A DNA stretch of 7,832 nt from Methanosarcinales archaeon (GTDB lineage Archaea > Halobacteriota > Methanosarcinia > Methanosarcinales > Methanogasteraceae), in contig DAOUXE010000042.1 in assembly GCA_030666765.1 (NCBI GenBank), forward strand, positions 1 through 7,832. The letters run 5' to 3'. Below the pieces are notes generated by a model. That model made no database searches and was not told the DNA's origin. It saw only the letters and a program-made list of their open reading frames with translations. Positions 1 through 6,683 of the stretch are shown here, one piece after another (position 1 is the first letter of the stretch; every line of letters starts with the position of its first letter). Made by a program: the position numbers and the translations under genes.

Positions 1-59
1 AAAAAGAGGATGAGTCGATAGAGACTATCCAAAAGCACATCATGGCATTTCTCACATGA
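1..59 (+). CDS. Possible C-terminal tail of an upstream gene (partial)
   Basis: The reading frame beginning at base 3 is open from the window edge to a TGA at 57-59 and encodes about 18 residues ending HIMAFLT. The run is mildly amphipathic and charged (KEDESIETIQKH), as the last helix of a globular protein often is. The other two plus frames stop earlier, at 11-13 and 19-21. The piece is too short to assign a family, and a chance open frame of this length is common. If real, the gene reads in the same direction as rpa and ends 83 bases before it. Confidence 0.3.
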   Translation, partial: KEDESIETIQKHIMAFLT

Positions 60-85
60 ATCACTTTCACCCCACCCATTGAGTA

Positions 86-95
86 CATTTATCTA
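86..95 (+). promoter_or_regulatory. Weak candidate TATA box for the rpa operon
   Basis: The AT-rich stretch CATTTATCTA lies about 50 bases ahead of the rpa start. A TATA box here would place transcription initiation near 115-118, giving a leader of about 25 bases that contains the strong Shine-Dalgarno site at 131-136. The match to an archaeal TATA consensus is poor, and no convincing BRE is visible. It is listed because it is the best AT-rich element in the spacer. Confidence 0.3.
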
Positions 96-130
96 TCCAG
101 ATGTTTGAGGATGAACCATAACCCGATGAC

Positions 131-136
131 AGGAGG
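131..136 (+). promoter_or_regulatory. Shine-Dalgarno site of rpa
   Basis: AGGAGG is a perfect anti-16S match, six bases before the ATG at 143. It fixes that ATG as the start rather than the out-of-frame ATG at 138 or later in-frame methionines. Confidence 0.85.
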
Positions 137-142
137 AATGTC

Positions 143-1684
143 ATGATCCAAGAAAAATCCGAACAGATACGAAAACGGTTCCTTGAACTGAATGTCGAGA
201 TTGAACTTCCTGAGATCGAGCGGCGGCTTCGTGATCTGACCGAACGATTCAAGGTACCGATTGCAGAGGCAGAGCGCAGCGTTGTCAATCGCTTCCTGCG
301 GGAACACAACATGAAACGAGAGGACTATTATGGCACGCCGCAGGGAGCTGCATCATCCATGCAGATATCCGACATCAGCCAGAGCGAACAGTGGGTCAAT
401 CTGCGTGCAAAGATTGTTCAGTTGTGGGATAGTACTTCCCCGGCGATCAGTCAGGTCGGGCTTATTGGAGACGAGACCGGGACGATCAAGTTCGTTAAGT
501 GGGCAAAATCCAACTTACCGGAACTCGTTGAGGGGAAAAGTTATTCCCTTGATAATATGACCACCGATGAATGGGAGGGGCGTTTCAGCGTGAAGATGAA
601 CAGAACCACCCGCATCCAAGAGCTTGATGAGGATGTCGAAACCCAGGACCAGGAAGCGCAACTGATAACGATAGACTCCGTCAACGAGAGTAACAAGTGG
701 GTCAATCTCCGTGCGAAGGTTGTGGAGTTGTGGGACAATGAACATGAGTCGATCGACCAGGTCGGACTCGTAGGGGACGAGACAGGCACGATCAAGTTCG
801 TTAAGTGGACGAAATCCGAGTTACCACCACTCGTCGAGGGCAAGAGTTACTCATTCGAGAATCTGACGACAGATGAGTTTGAAGAGCGGTTCAGCGTGAA
901 GTTCAATAGAAGCTCATCAATTAAGGAACTGGATGAAGATATTGAGACCCCTGACCTGGAAGCGCAACTGATCGAGATAGACAGCATCACAGAGGATAAC
1001 AAGTGGATCAACCTCCGTGCAAAGGTTGTGCAGCTGTGGGATAGCGAACACGAGTCAATTGATCAGATAGGGTTAATTGGCGACGAGACAGGCACGATCA
1101 AGTTCGTTAAGTGGACGAAATCCGAGTTACCACCACTCGTCGAGGGCAAGAGTTACTCATTCGAGAATCTGACGACAGATGAGTTTGAAGAGCGGTTCAG
1201 CGTGAAGTTCAACAAAAACTCATCGATTAAGGAACTCGATGAGGATATCGAGGTTGGGTTCTCTACAACCGAGTTCACAGGCGCCATGGTCCATATCCAG
1301 GACGGCTCCGGACTGATCAGACGTTGCCCGATGTGCAATCGTGCACTCATGAAAGGGACATGCATGGAACACGGGAATGTGGATGGAATCCATGACCTCC
1401 GGATCAAAGCGGTGCTGGATAACGGGATCATGGTACAGGAAGCACTCTTCAACCGTGAGATCACCGAGAGCATCAGTGGTATCACGCTTGAGGAGGCGAA
1501 AGAGATGGCTGTGGATGCGCTCGACCAGAGCGTGGTGCAGGACGAGATGAAGAAACGGCTCCTCTGCAGATATTACACCATGTCCGGAAGCATCCTTGAC
1601 CGGTACATGCTCGTTGAGAATGTCCAGCTAGTAGAAGGCATGCCTGACAATGGGGTCGATGCCCTGCTTGCGGAGGTGACTTAA
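143..1684 (+). CDS. rpa: Replication protein A large subunit, three tandem OB folds plus zinc-finger OB domain
   Basis: This 513-residue protein is an archaeal RPA, which binds and protects single-stranded DNA in replication, repair and recombination. Residues 1-60 form a charged helical N-terminal region. Three OB-fold units follow at about 74-165, 176-267 and 278-369, each carrying the pattern WxNLRAKxVxLWD, then GDETGTIKFVKW, then EGKSYS, and ending in an acidic linker ELDED. The C-terminal domain (about 380-500) holds a zinc site C395-x2-C398-x8-C407-x2-H410, the C/C/C/H arrangement typical of euryarchaeal RPA. The units repeat at exactly 102 residues. Units 2 and 3 are almost identical in protein and over a long stretch of DNA, so the array was recently expanded or homogenised. 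The next gene starts one base after the stop and encodes its likely partner. Family assignment is firm; the individual role of each OB fold is inference. Confidence 0.95.
   Translation: MIQEKSEQIRKRFLELNVEIELPEIERRLRDLTERFKVPIAEAERSVVNRFLREHNMKREDYYGTPQGAASSMQISDISQSEQWVNLRAKIVQLWDSTSPAISQVGLIGDETGTIKFVKWAKSNLPELVEGKSYSLDNMTTDEWEGRFSVKMNRTTRIQELDEDVETQDQEAQLITIDSVNESNKWVNLRAKVVELWDNEHESIDQVGLVGDETGTIKFVKWTKSELPPLVEGKSYSFENLTTDEFEERFSVKFNRSSSIKELDEDIETPDLEAQLIEIDSITEDNKWINLRAKVVQLWDSEHESIDQIGLIGDETGTIKFVKWTKSELPPLVEGKSYSFENLTTDEFEERFSVKFNKNSSIKELDEDIEVGFSTTEFTGAMVHIQDGSGLIRRCPMCNRALMKGTCMEHGNVDGIHDLRIKAVLDNGIMVQEALFNREITESISGITLEEAKEMAVDALDQSVVQDEMKKRLLCRYYTMSGSILDRYMLVENVQLVEGMPDNGVDALLAEVT
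776..906 (+). repeat. 131-bp perfect direct repeat, copy A
   Basis: By direct alignment this stretch is identical base for base to 1082-1212, 306 bases downstream. The match includes all synonymous positions. It starts at the GACGAGACAGG of the GDETG motif and ends within the FSVKFN codons. The flanks on both sides are similar but not identical. Confidence 0.93.
1082..1212 (+). repeat. 131-bp perfect direct repeat, copy B
   Basis: This is the second copy of the repeat at 776-906. The first mismatches are at 775/1081 and 907/1213. Identity limited to the central part of the OB unit suggests gene conversion or a recent partial duplication. Confidence 0.93.
1672..1679 (+). promoter_or_regulatory. 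Shine-Dalgarno site of the RPA-associated gene, inside the end of rpa
   Basis: GGAGGTGA lies within the last codons of rpa, about six bases before the ATG at 1686. Its placement, with only one base between the two genes, implies coupled translation and a shared mRNA. Confidence 0.85.
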
Positions 1685-1685
1685 G

Positions 1686-2249
1686 ATGGCTAGTTTTGTA
1701 AGAGAGGTGGCATACCGGATCTTTGCCAGGGAACTCTCCGATACAACCGTTGCTCTGGAACGTGACCCGGATGATGCGTATGCGCCCCAGTACGTGCTGA
1801 CACCGACCGGAGCGAAGGTCAACCGCGTCTTTGTCATCGGCACGCTTACAGAGAAGGAAGATATCGGCACCGACACCGAATACTGGCGGGCGCGGATATC
1901 TGACCCGACAGGAGCGTTCTTTATGTACGCGGGGCAGTACCAGCCAGATGCAATGCGGGCGCTTACGGAGGCATCGATTCCCGAATTCCTGGCAGTGGTC
2001 GGCAAGGTTAGCGTGTACACGACCGAAGATAAGCGTGTGATGACCTCAGTCCGCCCGGAGACGATCTCGGTGGTGGATGCGCTGGTTCGTGACAGGTGGG
2101 TGCTTGAGACCTCGCGTCAGACACTCGACCGGATCAAGGAACTGGAGGAGGGAGTTTCCGAAAATCTTCCGATGATTGAGAAGAACTACTCGATGGATCT
2201 TGAGCAGTATCGGCAGATGGTGGCATCAGCACTCGAATCGATGCAGTGA
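1686..2249 (+). CDS. RPA-associated OB-fold protein (COG3390 / RPA3-like)
   Basis: The 187-residue protein matches the archaeal RPA-associated family that is usually encoded directly after an rpa gene. In haloarchaea such proteins form a complex with their cognate RPA. The N-terminal helical part (residues 1-30) is followed by an OB-fold core at about 38-130. That core shows YVLTPTGAKVNRVFVIGTL, then WRARISDPTGAFFMYAGQY, then FLAVVGKVSVY. The last 55 residues are helical and acidic and end with a run around EQYRQMVASALESM. No zinc-binding cysteines are seen; in fact the protein contains no cysteine. The start is set by a strong Shine-Dalgarno site with good spacing, one base after the rpa stop. 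The likely role is to stabilise or modulate RPA on single-stranded DNA; this is inferred from family and context. Confidence 0.88.
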   Translation: MASFVREVAYRIFARELSDTTVALERDPDDAYAPQYVLTPTGAKVNRVFVIGTLTEKEDIGTDTEYWRARISDPTGAFFMYAGQYQPDAMRALTEASIPEFLAVVGKVSVYTTEDKRVMTSVRPETISVVDALVRDRWVLETSRQTLDRIKELEEGVSENLPMIEKNYSMDLEQYRQMVASALESMQ

Positions 2250-2283
2250 AAAGAGGCAGTTCACAGGCGACTCCAGATCACCA

Positions 2284-2985
2284 TCACCACCGCAGTATAT
2301 CCACGGGCATCACTCTGTTGTGCACCCCGGTTGCAACCAGCGCACCTGCAACCCCGGTGTCACGCAGCAGATCGAGATCGCTCATATCCTGCACACCTCC
2401 GCCAAAGATGACCGGATGATCCGAGCGCGCGACCGCATCACTGATAAGACCAAGATCGATGCCGGACTTTGTGCCAACCTTCGTCAGGTCGATGATGATC
2501 AGATGGTTGATCGGATAATCGTTCAGTCTCTCGACCGCTTCTATTGGGGTGAGCGATATTTCGGTGTTTGTAAGTATCCTGCCGTCCATCAGGTCGATGT
2601 TGACATGCAGCCGACTTATATCACACGTCTCGCATGCATCTCCGATCACGTCAAAATCGGCGTTCTCGGTCCCGATGGTGACGGTATCAGCGATTGAAAG
2701 CCCAAGTGCTGCGTCTTCCGCAGACCTGGCGCCACAACTGAGTATCGTCTTGGAGTATCCCGAGACGTCCTTTATGACCTGAAAATTGTCCCCAATTCCA
2801 CGGATCCGGTTGAGGTCGGCAGCGTACACCTCTGTCGGGCGCAGCGTTCTTGCGATCTCCGCTGCGTCTGATGTTTCACAGACCGAACTGAAATCTGCTA
2901 CTGGCAGGTACTCTTCCCGCTTACCCCTGAGCGCATGTACCACGACGCCATCGAATATATCCAGCACGAGGATTGTTCTAAACAT
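2284..2985 (-). CDS. HisA-related TIM-barrel protein (COG1411 type), function unknown
   Basis: The 233-residue product has the HisA/HisF (beta/alpha)8 layout. The first strand reads VLDIFDGVVVHALRG with D9 at the first catalytic aspartate position. It is followed by AADLNRIRGIGDN (55-67), the phosphate-loop-like SCGARSAEDA (83-92) and TIGTENAD (103-110), then VNIDLMDGR with D131 at the second catalytic position. The C-terminal phosphate site is FGGGVQDMSDL (194-204) plus VAGALVATGV. The HisA/HisF signature DGT in the sixth strand reads VGT here (170-172, after DLTK). It is therefore probably not the true histidine-pathway isomerase. Archaeal relatives are annotated only as proFAR-isomerase-related. 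A TTG codon at 2988 is in frame just upstream, but ATG at 2985 is preferred. No Shine-Dalgarno site is present, and a TATA box at 3011-3019 predicts a nearly leaderless mRNA. The gene converges on the rpa operon with a 34-base gap. Confidence 0.85.
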   Translation of the reverse strand: MFRTILVLDIFDGVVVHALRGKREEYLPVADFSSVCETSDAAEIARTLRPTEVYAADLNRIRGIGDNFQVIKDVSGYSKTILSCGARSAEDAALGLSIADTVTIGTENADFDVIGDACETCDISRLHVNIDLMDGRILTNTEISLTPIEAVERLNDYPINHLIIIDLTKVGTKSGIDLGLISDAVARSDHPVIFGGGVQDMSDLDLLRDTGVAGALVATGVHNRVMPVDILRW

Positions 2986-3010
2986 CAATTATGCTTTGAT
3001 ACAGTCATCA

Positions 3011-3019
3011 CATATAAAA
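3011..3019 (-). promoter_or_regulatory. TATA box of the HisA-like gene, leaderless-type promoter
   Basis: Read on the minus strand this is TTTTATATG, a good archaeal TATA element. Its centre is about 30 bases from the ATG at 2985, so initiation would fall at or a few bases before the start codon. The lack of any Shine-Dalgarno site fits a leaderless transcript. This suggests the gene is transcribed separately from the ATPase gene that ends at 3083. Confidence 0.6.
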
Positions 3020-3082
3020 TCGATCAGAGACGCGGACACCGGCGCCGGATCGATGGATATCCACCAAGTTCATGCTCACCGG

Positions 3083-5824
3083 TTACCGCTTCTCCCGGAC
3101 ATTCCTCATGACCGCTTTTCTCGTCTCCTCAGCCACAAACAAGAACACCGTAAACGGAAGAAGTAGGAGCCAGTCCGAGATGGCGATCGGTGCGGTATTT
3201 AGAATGGTATTTCCGATTGGATGGTAGACGATAAATATCTGGAGCGCGATCTCTGCAATAATCCCTATCAGGAGCAATCGATTTGTGAAGAACCCGATCC
3301 TGTGTACCGCTTCTCTTGCTGTTCTGCAGACCATACCGTTTGCGACCTGCGTGATCACGATCGCGGTCTGCGCCATGGTTATCGCCTTCCGGTATGCGAT
3401 ATCGGATGCACAAAGGGCACCAGAGACCCATCCACACTTCGAAAGCATTCGGAAGTAGCCAGACATTGCTGCAAGCGCCTCGATCGGTCCAATAAACAGA
3501 TATGCCCTTGCAAGCAGTGCGCGATCGAGCAATCGCTTGTCAGGAGACCTTGGCGGCTTAGTCATCACATCCGGTTCCGGCTTCTCAGTTCCGAGTGCGA
3601 GTGCCGGGAGCATATCGGTTCCAAGATCGATGGCAAGGATCTGCATGATCGTAAGTGGGACAAGATAACCGACCGATGCCGGGAACATGACAAATATGAT
3701 GTATGGGATGATCTCTGGGATATTGCTTGCAAATATATATGTTACAAACTTTTTAATGTTATCAAAGACGCCCCTCCCCTCCTCAATAGCAGAAACGATC
3801 GATGCAAAGTTATCGTCGATCAGGATCATGTCAGCCGACTCCTTTGCAACATCGGTTCCGGCAATCCCCATCGCAATTCCGATGTCTGCCTTTGCAAGCG
3901 CGGGCGCATCATTGACACCATCACCTGTGACCGCAACGATCTCGCCACGCTCCTGAAGTGCTGTTACGATGCGCATCTTGTGCTCAGGTGTCATCCGAGA
4001 GAAGATGATCTCCTCCGCTTCAAGCCTTTCGACCAGTTCGGAATGATTCATATCTTTCAGTTGCGAGCCTGTGATCACGACCGGATCCTTGCTGATAATC
4101 CCGATATCCCTTGCGATCGCTGATGCTGTGACGCTGTCATCGCCTGTGATCATAATGATCCTCACTCCAGCATCCTTGCATCTTCTTACCGCATCAGATA
4201 CTTCGGGGCGCGGCGGATCGATCATCCCAATAAGCCCCAGAAATATCAGATCTTTTTCAGCACCTTCAACCGAATACTCCCCGGCTCCAGCCTCTCTGTA
4301 TCCAAATGCAAGCACCCTGAGTGCGTCCCGTGCAAACGACTCGCACGTCTCCGTGATCTCATCGCGCAGCTCTACTGTCAACTCGATCGTCTCACCATCT
4401 GCCATTATATGGTCACAGCGCGGTAGCAGACTGCTAAGTGATCCTTTTACCCATGCTATCCTTTTCCCATCTGATTCGGTTACAACAGTCATCCTCTTCC
4501 GATCAGAATCAAATGGAAGTACGGAAACTCGCTTATTCTCACGTCTTTTCGCGTCTATGTCAAATGCCTTCTGCGCTGCCACCGCAAGCGCACCTTCTGT
4601 CGGATCGCCAAGGATTCCCTGCATGCCATCATCTTCGACAAGCGACGCATCGTTGCAGAGCGCGGCTGTGGACAAGAGAGGGGTCAGTTCTTTAATCTCA
4701 TGATCTGTGAGTATCGTGCCATCTCGGTAAAAATCTCCTTCTGGCTCGTATCCACTCCCGCTGACCTCGAATACCTTGCGGTTGGCGTATATCTTCCTTG
4801 CAGTCATCTGGTTCTCTGTGAGCGTTCCAGTCTTGTCGGTGCAGATAACGGTCGTGCATCCGAGCGTCTCAACGGAGTTCAGATTCTTGATAAGCGCATT
4901 CCGCTTTGCCATCCGCTGGCTTCCCATCGCAAGCGAGAGCGTGACCGTTGGCAAAAGTCCTTCCGGAACGTTGGCAACGATGATCCCGATCGCAAAACTG
5001 AAGTTGATCCAGAAAGCATTTCCCCTGATATCGCCGAGAATATAGAAAACAAGCCCCATGATCGTTGCGATGACTGCGATGATCCTTGTCACCTTGTGGA
5101 TCTCTCTCTGGAGCGGGGTTGGTTCTGGTAAAACGGTCTGTGTCAGTTGAGCGATCCTTCCAAACTCGGTGCTGGCGCCGGTTGCAAAGACGACCGCCTT
5201 TCCGGACCCTGCCGCAACCGTGGTCCCGCCGAAGACGAGATTTGGATTGTCAATAAACTCCTCCTCGAAGGTTGGCTCAGCAGATCGTTTCACAGCCTTG
5301 GACTCGCCTGTGAGTGCGGTGTTGTTCACTTTGAGTCCATACTGCTCGATTACGCGTGCATCGGCAGGAATAAGGTCCCCTTCAGAGAGTAGCACGACAT
5401 CACCCGGCACAACATCTCTCGAATCGACCCTCTTCTCACCTCCTGATCTGATCACCAAGACAAAACTCGGAAGGAGTCTCCAAAGCGCCTCTGCGGCACG
5501 TTCTGCACGGTATTCCTGTACGAATGTGAAGATCGCATTGATGATTATGACTGCGACGACGAAGCAACCAAGATGGAACATGCCCTGGCCCGGATCGAGA
5601 TATTCACCGAGAAACGCAAGCCCAGCGGCAATCCAGAGCAACAGCGCAAAGAAATGGGTGAACTGGGCAAGAAATCGATATACCAGAGGGGTTTTTCCGG
5701 CTTTCTTAATCTCGTTGTATCCGAACTGGTGTATACGTGCGTCTGCTTCATCGTCACCGACCCCACCCGGCGATGTCCTGAGTTGCGCATAGACGCCATC
5801 GATCGGCAGTTCATTGATGTTCAT
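3083..5824 (-). CDS. P-type cation-transporting ATPase, Na+/K+-ATPase-like (P-IIC group)
   Basis: This is a 913-residue membrane pump. Visible landmarks are an N-terminal cation-ATPase domain with GYNEI, membrane pair M1-M2 at about 57-105, the actuator motif TGES (172-175), and the phosphorylation motif DKTGTLT with D330. Also present are K460 in the nucleotide-binding KG motif, MITGD, the hinge GDGVNDAP (634-641), and six C-terminal membrane segments. The cation-site helices match Na,K-ATPase rather than SERCA. M4 has NVPEGLLPTVTL (E288), M5 has SNIPEI (S700, N701, E704), and M6 has AIDLGTDMLPA (D733, D737), where SERCA has N instead of the first D. Na+ or H+ export, possibly against K+, is likely, but the ion is not proven. 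No beta subunit is seen nearby. The ATG at 5824 is chosen because it has a Shine-Dalgarno site; the frame is open further upstream into the stress-protein gene. It lies five bases after that gene and is cotranscribed with it. Confidence 0.93.
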   Translation of the reverse strand: MNINELPIDGVYAQLRTSPGGVGDDEADARIHQFGYNEIKKAGKTPLVYRFLAQFTHFFALLLWIAAGLAFLGEYLDPGQGMFHLGCFVVAVIIINAIFTFVQEYRAERAAEALWRLLPSFVLVIRSGGEKRVDSRDVVPGDVVLLSEGDLIPADARVIEQYGLKVNNTALTGESKAVKRSAEPTFEEEFIDNPNLVFGGTTVAAGSGKAVVFATGASTEFGRIAQLTQTVLPEPTPLQREIHKVTRIIAVIATIMGLVFYILGDIRGNAFWINFSFAIGIIVANVPEGLLPTVTLSLAMGSQRMAKRNALIKNLNSVETLGCTTVICTDKTGTLTENQMTARKIYANRKVFEVSGSGYEPEGDFYRDGTILTDHEIKELTPLLSTAALCNDASLVEDDGMQGILGDPTEGALAVAAQKAFDIDAKRRENKRVSVLPFDSDRKRMTVVTESDGKRIAWVKGSLSSLLPRCDHIMADGETIELTVELRDEITETCESFARDALRVLAFGYREAGAGEYSVEGAEKDLIFLGLIGMIDPPRPEVSDAVRRCKDAGVRIIMITGDDSVTASAIARDIGIISKDPVVITGSQLKDMNHSELVERLEAEEIIFSRMTPEHKMRIVTALQERGEIVAVTGDGVNDAPALAKADIGIAMGIAGTDVAKESADMILIDDNFASIVSAIEEGRGVFDNIKKFVTYIFASNIPEIIPYIIFVMFPASVGYLVPLTIMQILAIDLGTDMLPALALGTEKPEPDVMTKPPRSPDKRLLDRALLARAYLFIGPIEALAAMSGYFRMLSKCGWVSGALCASDIAYRKAITMAQTAIVITQVANGMVCRTAREAVHRIGFFTNRLLLIGIIAEIALQIFIVYHPIGNTILNTAPIAISDWLLLLPFTVFLFVAEETRKAVMRNVREKR

Positions 5825-5829
5825 TGCAA

Positions 5830-6627
5830 TCACTTCACCGGACGCCACACGACGACGTCGCATGGTGCTTTTTCGAGGATTTTCTCGACAGGATTTCCCC
5901 TGATAAGTTGCTTGAGGAAGTCTCTTCTGCTCGCCCCCAATATGATCAGATCGTACTTTCCTGCCGCCGCCTCTCTGACGATCGCATCGGTTGCATCGCT
6001 CTCGATGGCTGTTTTTATCTCAGCAGATACACCATACGAGGAGAGCGCATCCACAAACTCTTTCACTCTTTTTCTCGCGTGCGCCCGTGCGATATCCTTC
6101 TTTTTATGAGTGAGTCCTGTGAATCCGGAGCGCGAGACCATCCGAACATGCAGCGCAGTAACAGTCCCGTTAAAAACGTTAGCGAGTTTTGAGGTTAAGT
6201 ATGCACGCTCGTCAGACTCCATACCCCCGATCACAGGAACGAGAATTTTTTTAAGATGCGTCAGTCTCCCGAGATGGGCGACTCTTATCGCAAGCAATGA
6301 ACAGGGGAGTGATGCCATGAGGTCATTGATTATCGTTTTTTTGAAGAAATGCCTGAGCGATGCGACTGTCAGATCGATCTGCTCCCTTCTGACGATGGAT
6401 TCGATTGCAGGAACGACTGCCCCGGTCTCAACGATGCCGTGCACATCCAGACCATGGGAGTCTGCATACCACACCACCCGATCGACCGATTCCCTGCCAG
6501 CAGCAGACTCGCCCATATAAACTACAAACAGTTCCGCGCCACATGCACCTGCCAGATGGATAGCATACCTCGCCGCTGCCTCTGCATGGAAACTGCCATC
6601 GACAGCAAGGAGAATTCTCCGGTACAT
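5830..6627 (-). CDS. Tandem-domain universal stress protein (UspA family)
   Basis: The 265-residue protein contains two Usp domains, at about 1-116 and 124-265. Domain 1 opens with RILLAVDGS (D10 at the adenine-site aspartate). It ends with LTVASLRHFFKK and PCSLLAIR and lacks the glycine loop. Domain 2 opens with KILVPVIGG, where isoleucine 133 replaces the aspartate. It ends with LIILGASRRDFLKQLIRGNP and PCDVVVWRP, so the G-x2-G-x9-G-S/T loop is only partly kept: R234 stands for the second glycine and N245 for the serine. ATP binding may be weakened, or the two half-motifs may be shared. Usp proteins are cytosolic regulators, and fused or neighbouring Usp domains often accompany ion transporters. 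The P-type ATPase starts five bases downstream, so a role in controlling that pump is a reasonable inference. The start at 6627 has a GGGGAG site five bases ahead. Confidence 0.9.
   Translation of the reverse strand: MYRRILLAVDGSFHAEAAARYAIHLAGACGAELFVVYMGESAAGRESVDRVVWYADSHGLDVHGIVETGAVVPAIESIVRREQIDLTVASLRHFFKKTIINDLMASLPCSLLAIRVAHLGRLTHLKKILVPVIGGMESDERAYLTSKLANVFNGTVTALHVRMVSRSGFTGLTHKKKDIARAHARKRVKEFVDALSSYGVSAEIKTAIESDATDAIVREAAAGKYDLIILGASRRDFLKQLIRGNPVEKILEKAPCDVVVWRPVK
5835..5839 (-). promoter_or_regulatory. Shine-Dalgarno site deciding the ATPase start
   Basis: On the minus strand GGTGA lies inside the last codons of the stress-protein gene, ten bases before the ATG at 5824. It supports this start over upstream in-frame codons near 5863, which would overlap the preceding gene by more than 30 bases. 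Confidence 0.7.
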
Positions 6628-6632
6628 CTCAA

Positions 6633-6638
6633 CTCCCC
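6633..6638 (-). promoter_or_regulatory. Shine-Dalgarno site of the stress-protein gene
   Basis: GGGGAG on the minus strand lies five bases before the ATG at 6627. This supports translation from a leadered mRNA that starts near the TATA-predicted site around 6654. Confidence 0.75.
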
Positions 6639-6654
6639 ATTATGTTGCCGATGG

Positions 6655-6660
6655 TTTAAA
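6655..6660 (+). promoter_or_regulatory. TATA box of the zinc-ribbon gene, leaderless-type promoter
   Basis: TTTAAA within GGTTTAAAGTG is centred about 28 bases before the ATG at 6686. It predicts initiation within a few bases of the start codon, matching the absence of a Shine-Dalgarno site there. It lies close to the predicted start site of the opposite transcript. Confidence 0.5.
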
Positions 6661-6675
6661 GTGTCATCGTGTGGA

Positions 6676-6683
6676 CTTATACA
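6676..6683 (-). promoter_or_regulatory. TATA box of the stress protein-ATPase operon
   Basis: On the minus strand this reads TGTATAAG. Its centre at about 6680 predicts initiation near 6654 and a 27-base leader containing the GGGGAG ribosome site. It lies immediately upstream of the divergent zinc-ribbon ATG. Confidence 0.5.

Larger units (their letters stand above)
362..1279 (+). repeat. Three in-frame 306-bp tandem repeats encoding OB folds
   Basis: The units run approximately 362-667, 668-973 and 974-1279. The boundaries are arbitrary, but the period is exact: the tryptophan codon of WxNLRAK falls at residues 84, 186 and 288. The first unit has diverged more (for example GRFSVKMNR against ERFSVKFN). 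Units 2 and 3 share long identical DNA. Both the period and the reading frame are preserved, so this is an internal gene duplication under selection and not a mobile or CRISPR repeat. Confidence 0.95.

Noticed and set aside
362..1279. Regular repeats as a CRISPR array or satellite
   Set aside because: The 306-bp units are in frame, encode OB folds with family motifs, and have no short-repeat/unique-spacer pattern.
2250..2283. Bidirectional terminator between the convergent genes
   Set aside because: The 34-base gap shows no T-run on either strand and no convincing hairpin.
2176..2697. A 173-codon plus-strand frame overlapping the end of the RPA-associated gene and antisense to the HisA-like gene
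   Set aside because: Its conflicting partners both have clear family motifs, while this product has none.
3221..4123. A 300-codon open frame on the plus strand opposite the ATPase gene
   Set aside because: The product is very rich in Cys, Arg, Asp and His with no recognisable domain. The minus strand carries continuous P-type ATPase motifs through the same region, so this is a codon-bias shadow.
4071..4703. A 210-codon plus-strand frame opposite the ATPase nucleotide-binding domain
   Set aside because: It is serine- and proline-rich low-complexity translation, antisense to conserved coding sequence, with no ribosome site.
5169..5792. A 207-codon plus-strand frame opposite the ATPase N-terminal part
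   Set aside because: It is antisense to TGES and M1-M2 coding sequence, is compositionally biased, and has no family resemblance.
5825..5863. Upstream extension of the ATPase by 13 residues
   Set aside because: It would overlap the stress-protein gene by 34 bases and begin with an arginine run. The ATG at 5824 has a well-placed ribosome site, and the protein beginning MNINELP looks like a normal P-type ATPase N-terminus.
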